From positions 9,743,288-9,807,287 of the forward strand of contig JAEMBT020000009.1 in assembly GCA_018873245.2 (NCBI GenBank): DNA of 64,000 nucleotides. Direction: 5' to 3'. The stretch is from Archegozetes longisetosus (Eukaryota; Arthropoda; Arachnida; Sarcoptiformes; Trhypochthoniidae). Positions within the stretch are counted from its first letter, which is position 1, and each line of letters begins with the position of its first letter. Below, one piece after another: positions 33,084 to 44,649 of the stretch. The notes beneath the pieces are model-generated. The model had not been told where the DNA came from. It did no database searches and saw only the letters and a list, made by a program, of their open reading frames with translations. Made by a program: the position numbers and the translations under genes.

Positions 33084-33561
33084 GGGTAAATCCGGGCTAC
33101 TGGGTCCAAGGAGGTTCCCGACCCCCTACCTCCAAGTGTAATACACCATTGGATTCAGTTCGTCGAGCTGAACATTTTAATACTACACTTGACTACTTCC
33201 AACCCGAACCTGACCACTTCTGGCCACCGAGACCAAACCCCCTCGAAAATGGGTAAACCTGGCTTTACCAAGTTTGTCTATTACGAGGTACTAAACCAAA
33301 CAATGATGGATATCTCAAGAACTACTTGAGATAATTGACCAAGTGAGGTATCAAAAATGTTCGATGTCCTGAGTTCAATGATATATCACTTGGCAGGGTC
33401 GGCCACTTTCGTCGGGAGTTGTCCAGAAGTGGTCAGGCTCGGGTCAAAAGTGGTCAAGTGTAGTATCAAAATGTTCAGCTTGACGAACTGAATTCAATGA
33501 TATATCACACTTGGGGGTGGAGGTTGGGAACTTCTTTAGACCCATTAGCCCTGATTCACCC
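33084..33561. mobile_element. 478-bp foldback MITE, copy A
   Basis: The ends are inverted: left GGGTAAATCCGGGCTA, right (read inward) GGGTGAATCAGGGCTAATGG. The arms continue inward with imperfect pairing through AGTTCGTCRAGCTGAACATTTT and GAACCTGACCACTTCTGG. A related copy in opposite orientation lies at 43230-43713. It is GC-richer than its surroundings. No coding capacity. Confidence 0.75.
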
Positions 33562-33893
33562 GTTTATCCAAACAATGAATCATAATTTATTGCTTTGAGT
33601 TATCATAAAAAATAAAAGTTTTTTTTAGTGAGAAGACAATATAAGAAAAGTTGGTTAAGGGGGAGTAAAGGGGCGCGACCCCATAAAAATCAAGAGTGGG
33701 GTTAAGTCGATAGTACTCGTCGAGATAAATCGAAATCTGAAAGAATTTTTAACCCACACCCGCCCATTTAATAGATACGCCCACATTTCTATAATTTAGG
33801 TTTATTTGAATTCTGAGTGGGCGGAGCATCGTAAAAATTTTGTGATGGGCCCATTTGATAGCGCTTCATGAGACGAATCGAAATATATAAACT

Positions 33894-34378
33894 TATGCTA
33901 GCCACATCTGCCCGTTCATGAAATACATCCGTTTGAATATCAATTAATGTTTGAGCCTAAGCTGGGTGGGCAGAGCTTCAAGAAGTTCTTGGAGGATACC
34001 ACTCTATTTTTGAATGGTCCATCACAAGCTGCTTCCTATGATGAATCACTTTCTGAATCTCACGAGTTCTCAGAGTCAGATAATACACCGACTGACCTTG
34101 AGAACTTGTCAGATTCAGAAAGTAATTCAGAAGAATATTAAATAGATATAATCATATTTTTATTTAATTAATAGTTTAAAAAGTTTATCCTTAATTTAAA
34201 AATAATTTTTAAAAGAGTTTACCAAAGCTGGCTGTGATTTATTTCAGACATCATTACGATTTTCAACAATTGTATTACTAACAGTTCTTTATGATAATTT
34301 ACCCACCCAGCCTAGGCTCAAACATTAATTGATATTCATACGGACGTATTTCATGAACGGGCAGATGTGGCTAGCATA
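33894..34378. mobile_element. inverted-repeat element with 77-bp arms
   Basis: Arms 33894-33970 and 34302-34378 are near-perfect inverted copies, sharing TATGCTAGCCACATCTGCCC and CATTAATTGATATTCA-type segments. They enclose about 330 bp with one small frame. To the left (33750-33890) lie GTGGGCGGAGC boxes like those in the duplication at 14.3-14.8 kb. Confidence 0.7.
33947..34141 (+). CDS. small acidic frame inside an inverted-repeat element
   Basis: A 64-codon frame: MFEPKLGGQSFKKFLEDTTL, then a Ser/Glu/Asp-rich tail (SLSESHEFSESDNTPTDLEN). It shares the FLED core and acidic tail style with the frame at 15649-15903. The start lies inside the left arm of the inverted repeat. It may be the last part of a transposon protein. 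Function not recognised. Confidence 0.3.
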   Translation: MFEPKLGGQSFKKFLEDTTLFLNGPSQAASYDESLSESHEFSESDNTPTDLENLSDSESNSEEY

Positions 34379-34399
34379 ATCGATGAAATTACTTTTTAT

Positions 34400-35346
34400 T
34401 ATTGGCTTCTTATTCTACGAGTCTAAAAAACAAATAACTCATTTGTTAAAACTTCTAAATATTTGTATTTAGGACCAATAATGAATCTCAAAAAGAAGTA
34501 ACACTAATCAAACAAACTTGTAATGTGTATTTCACATGTAATGATCATAGCATGCGGTAAATATGAATATCATTATAATAAATGTATGTCTTTAAAAGTG
34601 AATTTGCACTCTGCGAGGATTCACAAATTGTACCGTAGTTATTCAAAGTTGAAAATTATGTTGAATATTTCTGTTATTTTCATTCATATAATCAGAAATT
34701 ATGAAGCTCTAATTAAATATATGATAGATAACACTATATTGCTTAAATAACTGATTTAATAACAATATTAACAAAATTGTTTATTACTGCTGTCTATCGT
34801 ATATTTATTAAAAATTTCAATATATCCTATCACATGATCAAAGTAAAAGTCATTTAGTTCATTTCTTTCATTTGATGTTTTACTTTTGAAGTGTATAAAG
34901 CGTTTACTTTATACGTTGAGTGAAAGGACTAATATTTTGGTGCATTTATTAAAATTGAAATTCATCTATCTTTTAAAAATTTGAATAGTTTCTGTTTAAT
35001 CGGATCATTCGTGTAGTTATTAGTGCATGTGATTTCGATAATTTGTGGACAATAAACGTCAGTTTATACTTTTTCAATGCTATTTTCCTTATAAGCCATT
35101 CATCTTTCGGTAAATCTATTGCTACCAAAATTGTTGAAGATTCTTCAGAATCATATCATATTCGATTGCTTATTTTTCAACTTATAAAAACTAAAGTAAG
35201 GAAAAAGATATCTTGATTTCAATTTTTTATGAAATAAATAGTATTTGCATAGCTGTACAATAGACTAAACAAAGTGTGTGATTAGTCGAACTTTTGAGGC
35301 ATTTAACTTATAGTCTTAGCATTGCTTAGATAAGTTTTAACGTGAT
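34400..35346. other. intergenic, no gene seen
   Basis: AT-rich sequence without recognisable genes. The 75-codon frame at 34523-34750 has no supporting feature. Confidence 0.35.
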
Positions 35347-35550
35347 TACTAAAGACTTTAGAACAGGAGAATCCTATTTTTGTCGATGTCATCAAATCAT
35401 CGGGAATAGACGTCAGAAAGCCCAATGAGTCCATAATTGTCGAAAATGTGTATTTCAATAATTATGGACTCGTTTGAGACCCTGAGGCCTCTTCCCAATG
35501 ATATGATGACATCGACAAAAATAGGATTTCCCTATTCTAAAGTCTTTAGT
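35347..35550. mobile_element. 204-bp palindromic MITE
   Basis: Left half ACTAAAGACTTTAGAACAGG ... CCTATTTTTGTCGATGTCATC pairs with the right half almost throughout, leaving a short loop near 35447. No coding capacity. Family not determined. Confidence 0.8.
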
Positions 35551-35940
35551 GACTACAGAGAACACTCTGTTAATTATTTTAAATCTAAGGGCTCGCCAAA
35601 AATATAATTTATTAAAATATGACAGTTACTCGAACTAAAGTACACGAAACTATGAATTATAACTTTAAAATAAATCAGTTTTGCCAGACTTTTATTTTTT
35701 AGATTCATACAAATAATAAGGGATGCCAACTTTCCAGCTTTACGCTGGAGTCCCAAACTTTTTGACTCCTTCTCCAGACTCCAGCTCGGAGGCTGTAATC
35801 TCCAGCCTTTATTTAACTTATGTAAATATTTTAAACATCGAATGATTTAGTAAAATAAAAGTAAAACCAATTTTCGATTCACGAAGTTTCAATTATTTTG
35901 GAAAATACTTAGAGATTCTATAGAATTTTTCAAATGATAT

Positions 35941-36747
35941 ACATTTACCGAGGGGTGAACTCTTTGTTTATCTGGGCCCATAAGCTACAGAGTGCCAAAA
36001 GAGATAATTTTTAAAACTAAACTAATACGTTCTAACTTTTTAAATTTGCATAAAATTTGCTGAACTTCATGCCAAAAGTAGAATATGCTAAGTTAGATGT
36101 TCAACGTATAGCTTATGCTTAATGCTAGTGTTGGGCATCAACTCAGCTCAATGGGTAATAGTTTATGAAATTAATTAATCTACTATTCTTAAATGATTTA
36201 TCAAAATAGAAATTTGATATTTTCAATAAAATACCTATAAATGATATGCTGTATGGTCTAACGACGCTTAGTTTAACTTGTATACTTCGCGATAATGGCC
36301 CATATAAAACAATTCTAAAACGTTTTGACTTCTTGATAGTTTTAAATATTCAATAATTAATTTCAAAAGAATTTTAGTATTTGAATTCAATGCTGAAGTT
36401 TTCTGATTCGGAATAAACATAAATGATTTTATATTTTAATTATCCATAATTTTTTAAAAATATCATTGAAATCTAGATCATATAAAACTCTTAGACTAAA
36501 ATTTTTTACTTTGTAACAAATTTCCAATATTTCTAATAAATACTAAAATTTTTCGCGAAAAATTTGAATTTATCAATTAGATTAGATTAGATCAGTTCAG
36601 TTCACAGCCCAGCTCAAGCTCAGGGTAACTGAGCTAATTTCTATCACTACTTAACGCATTTTTTTGCCTAATTTTAAAAATTGTCGTTTTTAGCACTCTG
36701 TAGCTTATGCGATCAAATAAACTAAAAGTTTACCTCTTAACATTTAC
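35941..36747. mobile_element. inverted-repeat element, about 807 bp
   Basis: Arms of about 60 bp at 35941-36000 and 36689-36747 pair imperfectly around CATAAGCTACAGAGTGC and the complement of GTTTACCTCTTAACATTTAC. The interior is AT-rich with a GC-richer patch at about 36595-36635 (CAGCCCAGCTCAAGCTCAGG). No gene. Just left, 35725-35820 has a patch of short CTCCAGC repeats. Confidence 0.55.
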
Positions 36748-37018
36748 CCTAACCGCAAAAATGAATGTTTTCATTAACAGTGAGTGCAAATATGTAGAAA
36801 TTATTTAAGTTCAATCTATTAATGCTTTATATAGGAAAAATGGATCTAGATGAACATTTACTCTTCGATTCGACTGAAGAATCAGAGCAAGATTTTAATT
36901 TCAATTTCGAAAAAGTTTTTGAAGATCTAACATTAGTTACTTTTTTGATCAAGTTTCCTAGACACATAGTCATCCCATTTCTCTCATTGAACTAATCATG
37001 ATTTTAATTATTCTTTAG

Positions 37019-37097
37019 TTGTTCTCATTCATTGAGAGATTGAGTCAAAAGAAAATTGGATTTCATTGTTGAAACTATTCCTTATAAACTACAGAGC
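37019..37097 (+). pseudogene. orphan second exon of a receptor-like gene, truncated
   Basis: Preceded by the usual TTCTTTAG acceptor, it encodes FSFIERLSQKKIGFHC before a one-base deletion (TTGTTGG to TTGTTG). It loses homology after about 37097, so the end of exon 2 and its donor site are missing. A short acidic frame (36840-36996) precedes it but is not the family's first exon. Confidence 0.75.
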
Positions 37098-37131
37098 GTT
37101 TCAAACAAAGGTAACGATTTTAAACGCTTAT

Positions 37132-38183
37132 TACTCAGAACCTATTTATCGTATTCACTCGCGGTTTTTTGTATTATTAACTTCATTCCTTGCCATTTTG
37201 TTTGACATTGCTTTCATTGATCACCGCGCCCCCTATCCACCCCATAATCGGGGGGGGGGACGCGGACCCCCCGAGTTCGACCTGTAAATCTGGTCGAAAA
37301 TTTTTAAATTTTATGCCAATCAAAAGTTCATCAATTGAAGTCTGTTATCTCAAAATTTCAAATTACTGCGATCCATTGATGGTAACTACCCATTTGAGAG
37401 AGTACCATTCATGTAAAAACGTAATAAGTTTCAAACTGCTGCCATCAAATCATTAAATGATATCTAATTTTTCAATTCAAATTTTGAATTCTTGTTCATG
37501 TTATTGATCGTAATTGTTATTAATTTTCCTGGCGTAGTAATATTACTAGCCTACCTAATTACTAGATAAAATCCAATCTAACCTCAACGTGGTATGCACC
37601 GAATAAACTAATGGGGTTCTGGTTTCGAAAAAATTTTTAAAATAATGAATGGGTAAAATCTTTTTGATATTACGTGTTGAAGTACGAAAATTTGAATCGA
37701 AAATTCGATATCATTTAATGATTTAATAGGAACAGTTTGAAACTTATTACGTTTTTACATAAATGTTACTCTCTCAGATGGGTAGTTAATCGTTAAGTTA
37801 GCTTAATTATCATCTTATCTGATCTCAACACACTTGGGGCTACTGAAAATGTTGATAAAGTTAATTTAAAGCAGCTTTAGGTAAGGTCCCTATGATTTTT
37901 TATGCTTAAGACGTTGATTTTGATTCATCGATATCTTACCATTAACGGGTCGCAGCAATTTGAAATTTTGAGATAACAAACTTCAATTGATGAACTTTTG
38001 ATTGACATGGAATTTTAAAATTTTCGACCAGATTTACAGGTCAAACTCGGGGGGTCCGCGTCCTCCCGATTATGGGGTGGATAGGAGGCGCGGTGATCAA
38101 TGAAAGCAATGTCAAACAAAATGGCAAGGAATGAAGTTAATAATGCAAAAACCGCGAGTTATTACGATAAATAGGTTCTGAGT
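37132..38183. mobile_element. 1,052-bp foldback element
   Basis: The outer arms pair over TACTCAGAACCTATTTATCGTA (left end 37132, right end 38183). Inner arms pair over GGGGTGGATAGG, ATCAATGAAAGCAATGTCAA and AATTGATGAACTTTTGATTG and reach about 37460 and 37690. A G run (37251-37259) marks the left arm. The loop is short and non-coding. The frames over the left arm (37066-37456) are spurious. It lies next to the truncated receptor exon 2. Confidence 0.7.
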
Positions 38184-38590
38184 ACAAAGGTTTAGATAAT
38201 GTCTTAAGCATATCAGTTGAGCGCTTCAAGAGTTGTAAACTTTTGAAATTTTGAATACTACTCTTTATAAATAAATTAAAATACGATGAGTGTGATTACT
38301 ACGTAATACTCATTAAAATCGAACGTTTATTAATAAAATAAGTTCTGCAATAGAAATAATAACAAAATTTAATTCATTGTAAAATATGTTAATTTGTATA
38401 CTTGTCAATTATAACTTCCAATTCATATTCTCTGCTTAAATAACATGTATTCAATCTTAATAAAAATGAAGTTAAAACTCATTATAGTAAGAATCGCATA
38501 GAAAAGTTTAAACATTTAATTTTATACTGCAATAACTCAGTGAATACTTGAGATAAATTGATGAAAATTTAAGGCAAATAAATTTGAATA

Positions 38591-39178
38591 CAGTCAAACC
38601 TCTATAATCTGACATGATATTTTGCTATTACCATTAGTCGATTTATGGAGGTTGTCGGTTTGTAGAAAAACCTCTTTAATTCGACATGTCGGAATAAAGA
38701 GGTATAATTTTAAGTGCGTTGATAATAAAATCTAATTATTGTTATTTAGAAACTCAGAAATAACTAAAAGACCTCTCAATTAAAAAATTCATTCAAAGTG
38801 GCTTGTAAGGCTTTCCATTTTCTCTTAACAACAGTGGCTTCTAACGTGCTTTTTATACTCTCAACGTTTTGAATCAGCTCAGGATGCTTTGGTTGAAGAA
38901 ATATGGATAATTTATCATCAGAAATGATCTATTTGAACCAAAGAAACACATCTCGAGTGTATTAAATAGGTACCTCAGTGTCGAGTTGTAGAGGTTCTAA
39001 TGAATAGGAGATAACTATTGAAGGAAAAAACTATTGTCGGATTACGGAGTATGAAGGTATCAAATTGAAAAGGTTTTTATAATACAAACTTTTACGTAAG
39101 AATTTTTTGGAAATAAGGTAAAGTCGAATTTGAGAGGTTATCGTGTTATAGAGATGTCGGTGTAAGGAGGGTTGAATG
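38591..39178 (-). mobile_element. pogo/Tigger-like remnant, 588 bp
   Basis: Ends CAGTCAAACCTCTATAATC (left) and, read inward from the right, CATTCAACCCTCCTTACACC, each next to a TA. This is the form of pogo-type elements. The interior (about 38775-38935, minus) reads as the C-terminus of such a transposase: KLSIFLQPKHPELIQNVESI, then ATVVKRKWKALQATLNEFF and a stop. The DDE core is missing, so this is an internally deleted, non-autonomous copy. Confidence 0.6.
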
Positions 39179-39672
39179 TATTTATTTTTAAAATGAGACA
39201 CTTTTCGTCAAATTCCGTAATTTAGTTCTAGAGTTACGAAACCTTGAACCTGTATCAAAATTTACGAAACATCCTGTATAAATTCCTAACAATCTTCTGA
39301 GTGACTTTAGACTCGTCTAAAATTTTTCCTCCATGAGTACCAATTGTGGAAGTTCTCAAACCGTTCCACTGAAAGGTTAATCGATTTTAGGCTAATTCGT
39401 TACTTGACATCCTATAGATCACAAAAATATACAGTACTTTGCGAAGATATTCGAAAACATTTTTATCCGTGATTCTTTATTTTCAACTGAAATTCAATAA
39501 TTTTTTAGAATACAAGCTAGTGACACAGTCTATTTAAACAAATTAAGGTTTTCAAAGCTTAATTGTTTACCATTAGAATCTATACACAACTTAAGGGAAG
39601 CCGACATGCAATTAATGAAACTAGTCAGGTATAAAGGTCCAAGGCCTTCCCACATTTCATTGAATTCTAAAT

Positions 39673-40035
39673 TCATTGACTCACTTTCATCGGCTTCACA
39701 GTCTCCGACTCATTTTTAATGATGCCCCATAAGTTTTCAATAGAACTCAGATCCAAGGACATCGGTGGCCTATCCACAGCTACTGAATCATTATCATCGA
39801 GGCACTTTTTAACGATCTTCGACTTATGACTCGGATCGTTATCCTGTTGAAAAACATAACCATCAGGACATAAACTCTCCATTGTTTTTATGAGATCCTC
39901 GTCCAGAATTTCAAAGTGTTTTAAGGCATCAACTGATCCTTTAATAAAAATCAAAGGAGTTGATCCGCGAGTAATGATTCCACCCCAAGCCATGATTTGA
40001 GGTGAACGAGTTGGAGCCTTAATATTTCGACACAT
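39673..40035 (-). pseudogene. Tc1-like transposase fragment (catalytic half)
   Basis: A 120-codon frame covering the later part of a Tc1-family DDE domain: IMAWGGIITRGSTPLIFI, then FQQDNDPSHKSK with the second catalytic Asp, then SLDLSSIENLWGIIKN with the final Glu (DD34E-type spacing). The N-terminal DNA-binding part and the first Asp are absent and no terminal repeats were found. Substitutions at conserved sites (for example SLDLSS where SPDLNP or SPDLSP is usual) point to decay. Confidence 0.8.
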
Positions 40036-40501
40036 TTTGCCTCACATGCAGGCATTATGTCTAACAGTTAGGAAATATACTCATGTGATGTGATCGCAGT
40101 CAACCAGTCAGTTTCGAGATTTCATTACACCATATGACTTGAGTTTTCGTTGGCGCTTAGTCAACATAGAAACTTAGGCACCAGTTTTAGATAATCAGAT
40201 CTTGTTAAGTAACACAAAATTACTTTCAAGTGAACTTTTGGTGATCCCCTTTTAAAAGCTTCATTTCCGATTCTAGCACGGAATAATGTATTTTAACAGA
40301 ACAACTAAGATTTGATCTCAAACCTTGATGTAGAATAATTGGGCTTTCTTTTACGCTCAAACCTGGCATCAGCTGATACTCATTTTTAAAAATTTTAACT
40401 ATAATATAATTAATTATAACCAGTATAACAATTATAGAAATAGATATAATATTGAAATGAATATAATATTAATAGAAGTCAACGATTTTCAGTATATCAG
40501 A

Positions 40502-41848
40502 TCAATACAACGACATTTCTATGATTTTCATCATAAAAATCATAGTCAAGGCTGTGATCTATAAAAAAATAAAACTGTCCTAAAATCAATATTAAATTAC
40601 AAATCAGTTCTTACCTCATATCCACGAAAGTGGTTTATAACAAATAGTTTCCAACAATAAAATCCAATTTTCTTTTGACTCAATCTTTCAATGAACGATG
40701 ACAACTAAAAATAATTTAAATCATTTATTCAATGAGTAAATATTTGACTTTTGTAAGTTCTACAAACCTTGATGTGTGAGGCATTAGTTAAGGATAACTT
40801 GTTAGGCGTGAATACGATTCCAAATAATATAGTATACATTTTATTAGTGTGATAATAGACAGAATTGGCACAACTTATTACTATTACCAGAGGGGTAATA
40901 AAAATTAAAGAACAATAAGTGAAAATCAATCTAAATATTAAATCAGTTTTCGAGAATATGCCTATGAATAAGAGTAAGTCAATTATATAGGAGTATGTCA
41001 GCCAAACCCAGAATAAATATTTCGCCCAAAAATTTTTGTTGAACGAGTTTATTTCCGTATAGTTTGTATCCAAAGACTTCATTATATTCATAGCTCCTTT
41101 GTTCGTTAATTTTGATTTCATTTTAGCAAAGATCTTAATTTTCTCACTCAACCCTTCAGTTTTAATTGACAGATAATAACAAATGAGATAAAAGTAGACG
41201 ATGTGATATATAACAAACATAAAGAGGTGATAAACGGTTAAAACTAAGATCAAATTCAGAGGAAATACATAGAAAATGAATTGAATGAGAGAGCAGTTAG
41301 GAGATATTGGAAAATTGAAAATAATCAAAGCAGTGGATACGAATACTGGTTTTGAGAAATTATCACAAATATAGAATATTCTTTTCGCTGTCTTCATTAA
41401 TTTTGTAGATTTTGGCTTTGTTTGAAAGTCCAATACTTAGCGGTGATGTGAGGCCTGATATCATCTCGAATGGTCTCAAATAAGTAGGGAATTCATTATT
41501 CTTGTAGTTTCTATAATGAATCCAATGTATAATCAGAGTTAAAAAAGATACTATTGTTGCTGAGATATTGCAGTGTATCCTCGCGTTCATAAAGTATGAA
41601 AAGTCGAGAATAATAATGAAATATTCAGGATTATCTTCTGGTAATACTAAAGAAATGATAGATTTGATCAAAAATATCGAATTCATTATAGCAAACAATA
41701 ATGGATTATGAAATCTGCTCCTTTTATTCGTTCCGTTTTGGAAAAGAGATATACCGTTGAGATAAAAATGAGATCCGGCAGAAGTGACCAACAATTCTAA
41801 TGGTAATATTTGTGAAGGATCGAAATCACTATCTATATTGAACACCAT
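40502..41848 (-). pseudogene. gustatory-receptor-like gene, copy 2 (one-base insertion)
   Basis: Same three-exon layout as copy 1: exon 1 41848-40768, exon 2 40704-40615, exon 3 40558-40502. Introns are 63 and 56 nt (GTTTGT...TTTTAG and GTAAGA...TATAG). Exon 1 is 1,081 nt instead of 1,080 because one A is inserted in the A run at about 41401-41405 (around the IYK-MKTAKRIFYICDN region), shifting the frame. Everything else is open, including the GR-like loop TNYTEINSFNKNFWAKYLFW and exon 2 FIERLSQKKIGFYCW. One lesion only: a young pseudogene, a segregating null allele or a sequencing error. It lies in opposite orientation to copies 1 and 3. Confidence 0.7.
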
Positions 41849-42270
41849 TTAGTTTTCAGTTTTAATAAACTTATCAAATTTGATGAATATAAAATATAGC
41901 TATTGAAGTGCTCTGATATGATATCAAAATGATGTAAGAATATAATTGAGTTTTACTATTATTTCATCGATATTTACTCAATGACTTCGTGATAAGAACT
42001 AATCAAATATAGATGAAAAATTATTGCAATATAAACTCACCAAAAGCCCATTAATCGCCTTATTTACCAAAGTTCAAAATTTAAACTTATATACGACATA
42101 AATATCAGTACGAGTGTACATATCTAAATTAAAATTATCTTGTTCTCAATTGAAAAAATCGATAGCTTATTAATTTTTGACGTTTAGTCTTCAACACGCA
42201 ATAACTAGAAAAGTTGAACAATTAGAGTGTCAATACGACTGCAGTATTTTGATCGAAAGTTTGCATTAAT
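41849..42270 (-). repeat. conserved 5' flank of receptor copy 2
   Basis: Closely similar to the flank beyond the start codons of copies 3 and 4 (53300-53712 and 58967-59400), including AGTTTTCAGTTTTAATAAAC next to the ATG. This depth of flank conservation shows that duplication took whole genomic blocks, not spliced copies. Confidence 0.65.
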
Positions 42271-42305
42271 GCCATTCAGTTTTCAGTTTTAATAAACTTA
42301 TCAAA
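42271..42305 (-). pseudogene. start-codon relic of another receptor copy
   Basis: Reads (minus) as the shared TTTGATAAGTTTATTAAAAC leader followed by ACTGAATGGC and then directly by the distal 5' flank of copy 2. A second receptor start was thus joined, without its coding body, to the flank of copy 2, probably by unequal crossing-over. Confidence 0.6.
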
Positions 42306-42619
42306 GGAGGATTCGGTGGCCCCATAGAAAATTCCCCTGAGACACCAATTTCTTTGAAATTTTTATTCAAAAAGAACACTAAAAAAGAATATATGTTTGT
42401 GCTTATCACTTTGAGATTGGACGCGTCTGAGCGCTGAAAAAAAATTTCAGAAGTTTGAATTTTCAAATTTTTATTGTAAGAAAACCGTTAGAGATATTTT
42501 CAAATTTTTTTCACTAAAACTTAAAGTTTGAATGCAAGTTTATGAGGAAAAAATATCATCATAAATTTTTCATTATTAAGAAAGTTATAAAGATAATAAA
42601 ATTTCAAAATTTTATTTAT

Positions 42620-42724
42620 ACATGTTACCCCGAAAAGGTTAGCTTGGGAATTTTTCCTAAGAAACAACTTTATTTAAAAAAGCTTTGGTTAAAAGGAAAA
42701 GCTAGCCCTTTTGGGGTAACATGT
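42620..42724. mobile_element. about 105-bp palindromic MITE
   Basis: ACATGTTACCCCGAAAAGG on the left pairs with CCTTTTGGGGTAACATGT on the right; the arms extend through GGTTAGCTT / AAGCTAGCC. Short loop, no coding capacity. Confidence 0.65.
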
Positions 42725-43036
42725 TGAAAAAATACAAAAACCAAAAATTCAATTTTTATTCAATTTTATATTATTTTGAATATTGTCACATTTATTTCTG
42801 TGACGAGGGATCATCTTTATACGAAAGACCCGATCTAAATGTTTTATGTATTGTCTTTCGTATGTATGTGTGTGTGTCCAAGTCAAACAAGTTGGAATCG
42901 GGGGGCCTTAATGTAAGTCCCAATCCGTTGTTACCTATAATTCTATCAGAGAGTCTGGCAGACTCGATAGAATGTGCTTTAGTAGAGAATTAAGTTATAA
43001 CTTACTTTAAATATAAATCTTCTTTATTAATACAAA

Positions 43037-43777
43037 TATATACAGCTATCTCCACCTCGATCTCCACCAATTGAGCAAGCTACCATTTCTTCAATTCTTA
43101 ACCGATCTTGATCAAATTAATTTCATTTTAAAGCCTATATAATCCGGTTTTAAACGCAAAAAAGAGACTTAAAAATTTATTAATATTAAAAAGTTATTAA
43201 AGATTTACTAAATTTTACATGTATTTTATGGGTGAATCCGGGCTAATGGGTCTAAGGGGTTTCCCGACCTCCCACCCCCAAGTGTGATATATCATTGGAT
43301 TCAGTTCGTCAAGCTGAACATTTTGATACTACACTTGACCACTTTTGACCCGAACCTGACCACTTCTGGACAACTCCCGACGGGAGTGGCCGACCCCGCC
43401 AAGTGATATGTCATTGAACTCAGGACATCGAACTGAACATTTTGATACCTCACTTGGCCAATTATCTCAAGTAGTTCTCGAGATATCCATCATTGTTTGG
43501 TTTAGTACCTGGTAATGGATAAACCTTCCTTCGCTTCGCGACCTAACCTATTATACCTTAGTTTAAATCAGGTTTGGCTTGGGTTACAACTTGGTAAAGC
43601 CAGGTTTACCCATTTTCGAGGGGGTTAGGTCTCGGTAGCCAGAAGTGGTCAGGTTTGGGTTGGATGTAGTCAAGTGTGGTATCAAAATGTTCAGCTCGAC
43701 GAACTGAATCCATTAAGAATTGGAGAAATGGTAGCTTGCTCAATTGGTGGAGATCGAGGTGGAGATAGCTGTATATA
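43037..43777. mobile_element. composite foldback element enclosing a second MITE
   Basis: Exact or near-exact 64-bp inverted arms lie at 43037-43100 and 43714-43777 (CAGCTATCTCCACCTCGATC on the left, its complement on the right). Inside, 43230-43713 is a copy of the foldback MITE at 33084-33561 in opposite orientation, truncated where it meets the right arm. The order suggests one element inside, or captured by, another. Confidence 0.75.
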
Positions 43778-44640
43778 TAACGATACAATAGTAGTTATTC
43801 ACAATTACTTTTCTTACATACCATACAGTACAAAGTAAGAAAGATTTCTTACATACTGTATATACAGTGCGAAGTAAGAAATAAAACTGTTCTTAATAAG
43901 AAATCACCTCCGCTTTTATACTCTTCTTGATGTCCTAAACTTACTATATTTAGCTCAATAGAAAAAATTATTTTTACATCAAAATACTTGCAATTTAGGT
44001 AAAAAATACATAGTCGATTGGAAATTTACTTGTACTATAACTAAAAACTTAGGACACCTAAAAGATGTAACCACTACTTTTACTTAAAGATACATTTACT
44101 TTATTATTATCATATCAAATAATAGATTAATATTTTACTCTTAAAACGAAGAAAACAAACTAAATAAACATAAAACCTGAATAGTATTTTTCTATTTCAC
44201 AATATGTTTAAAATAATCAATGTTAAAAAATTTAAACCTCATCATTTTATAATAAATATACAATTTTTATTGAGTTTTGAAATCACATTTATTACAGACT
44301 GCTTGAATAAACTTTAGTCAAGTTCTCAAATAGAACATTAAATTTATCTAAGGTTCATCAGTCGAGAGTGTCAACTTTGCAATGAAATATGCTGAGTTTG
44401 AAACTACTTTTCATAAATATATTTTCAAGCTTCCTTATTAATCTTTTCATTAATTAAAATTTTTTCATTTGCAAAAAATTATATTCTTTTTCATTTGTAT
44501 TCAGCTAAAATTTGATTTTTCACATCTATTTTGTTAATGTTTTTAAAAAAAAATTGCACAAAAACAACAATAAACACGACAAAATTCAATTTTTTGCATT
44601 ATAAATGAGTTCAAATGGTTTTTTGCCCATGTTTTAAAAA
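43778..44640. other. intergenic, no gene seen
   Basis: AT-rich; a short repeated TTACATACYGTATA-type motif occurs at 43815-43880. Nothing else recognised. Confidence 0.35.
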
Positions 44641-44649
44641 AGTTATTTT

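Noticed and set aside
37066..37456. Two overlapping frames rich in Pro/Gly near a G run
   Set aside because: They lie over the arm of a foldback element and the truncated receptor exon and show no domain.
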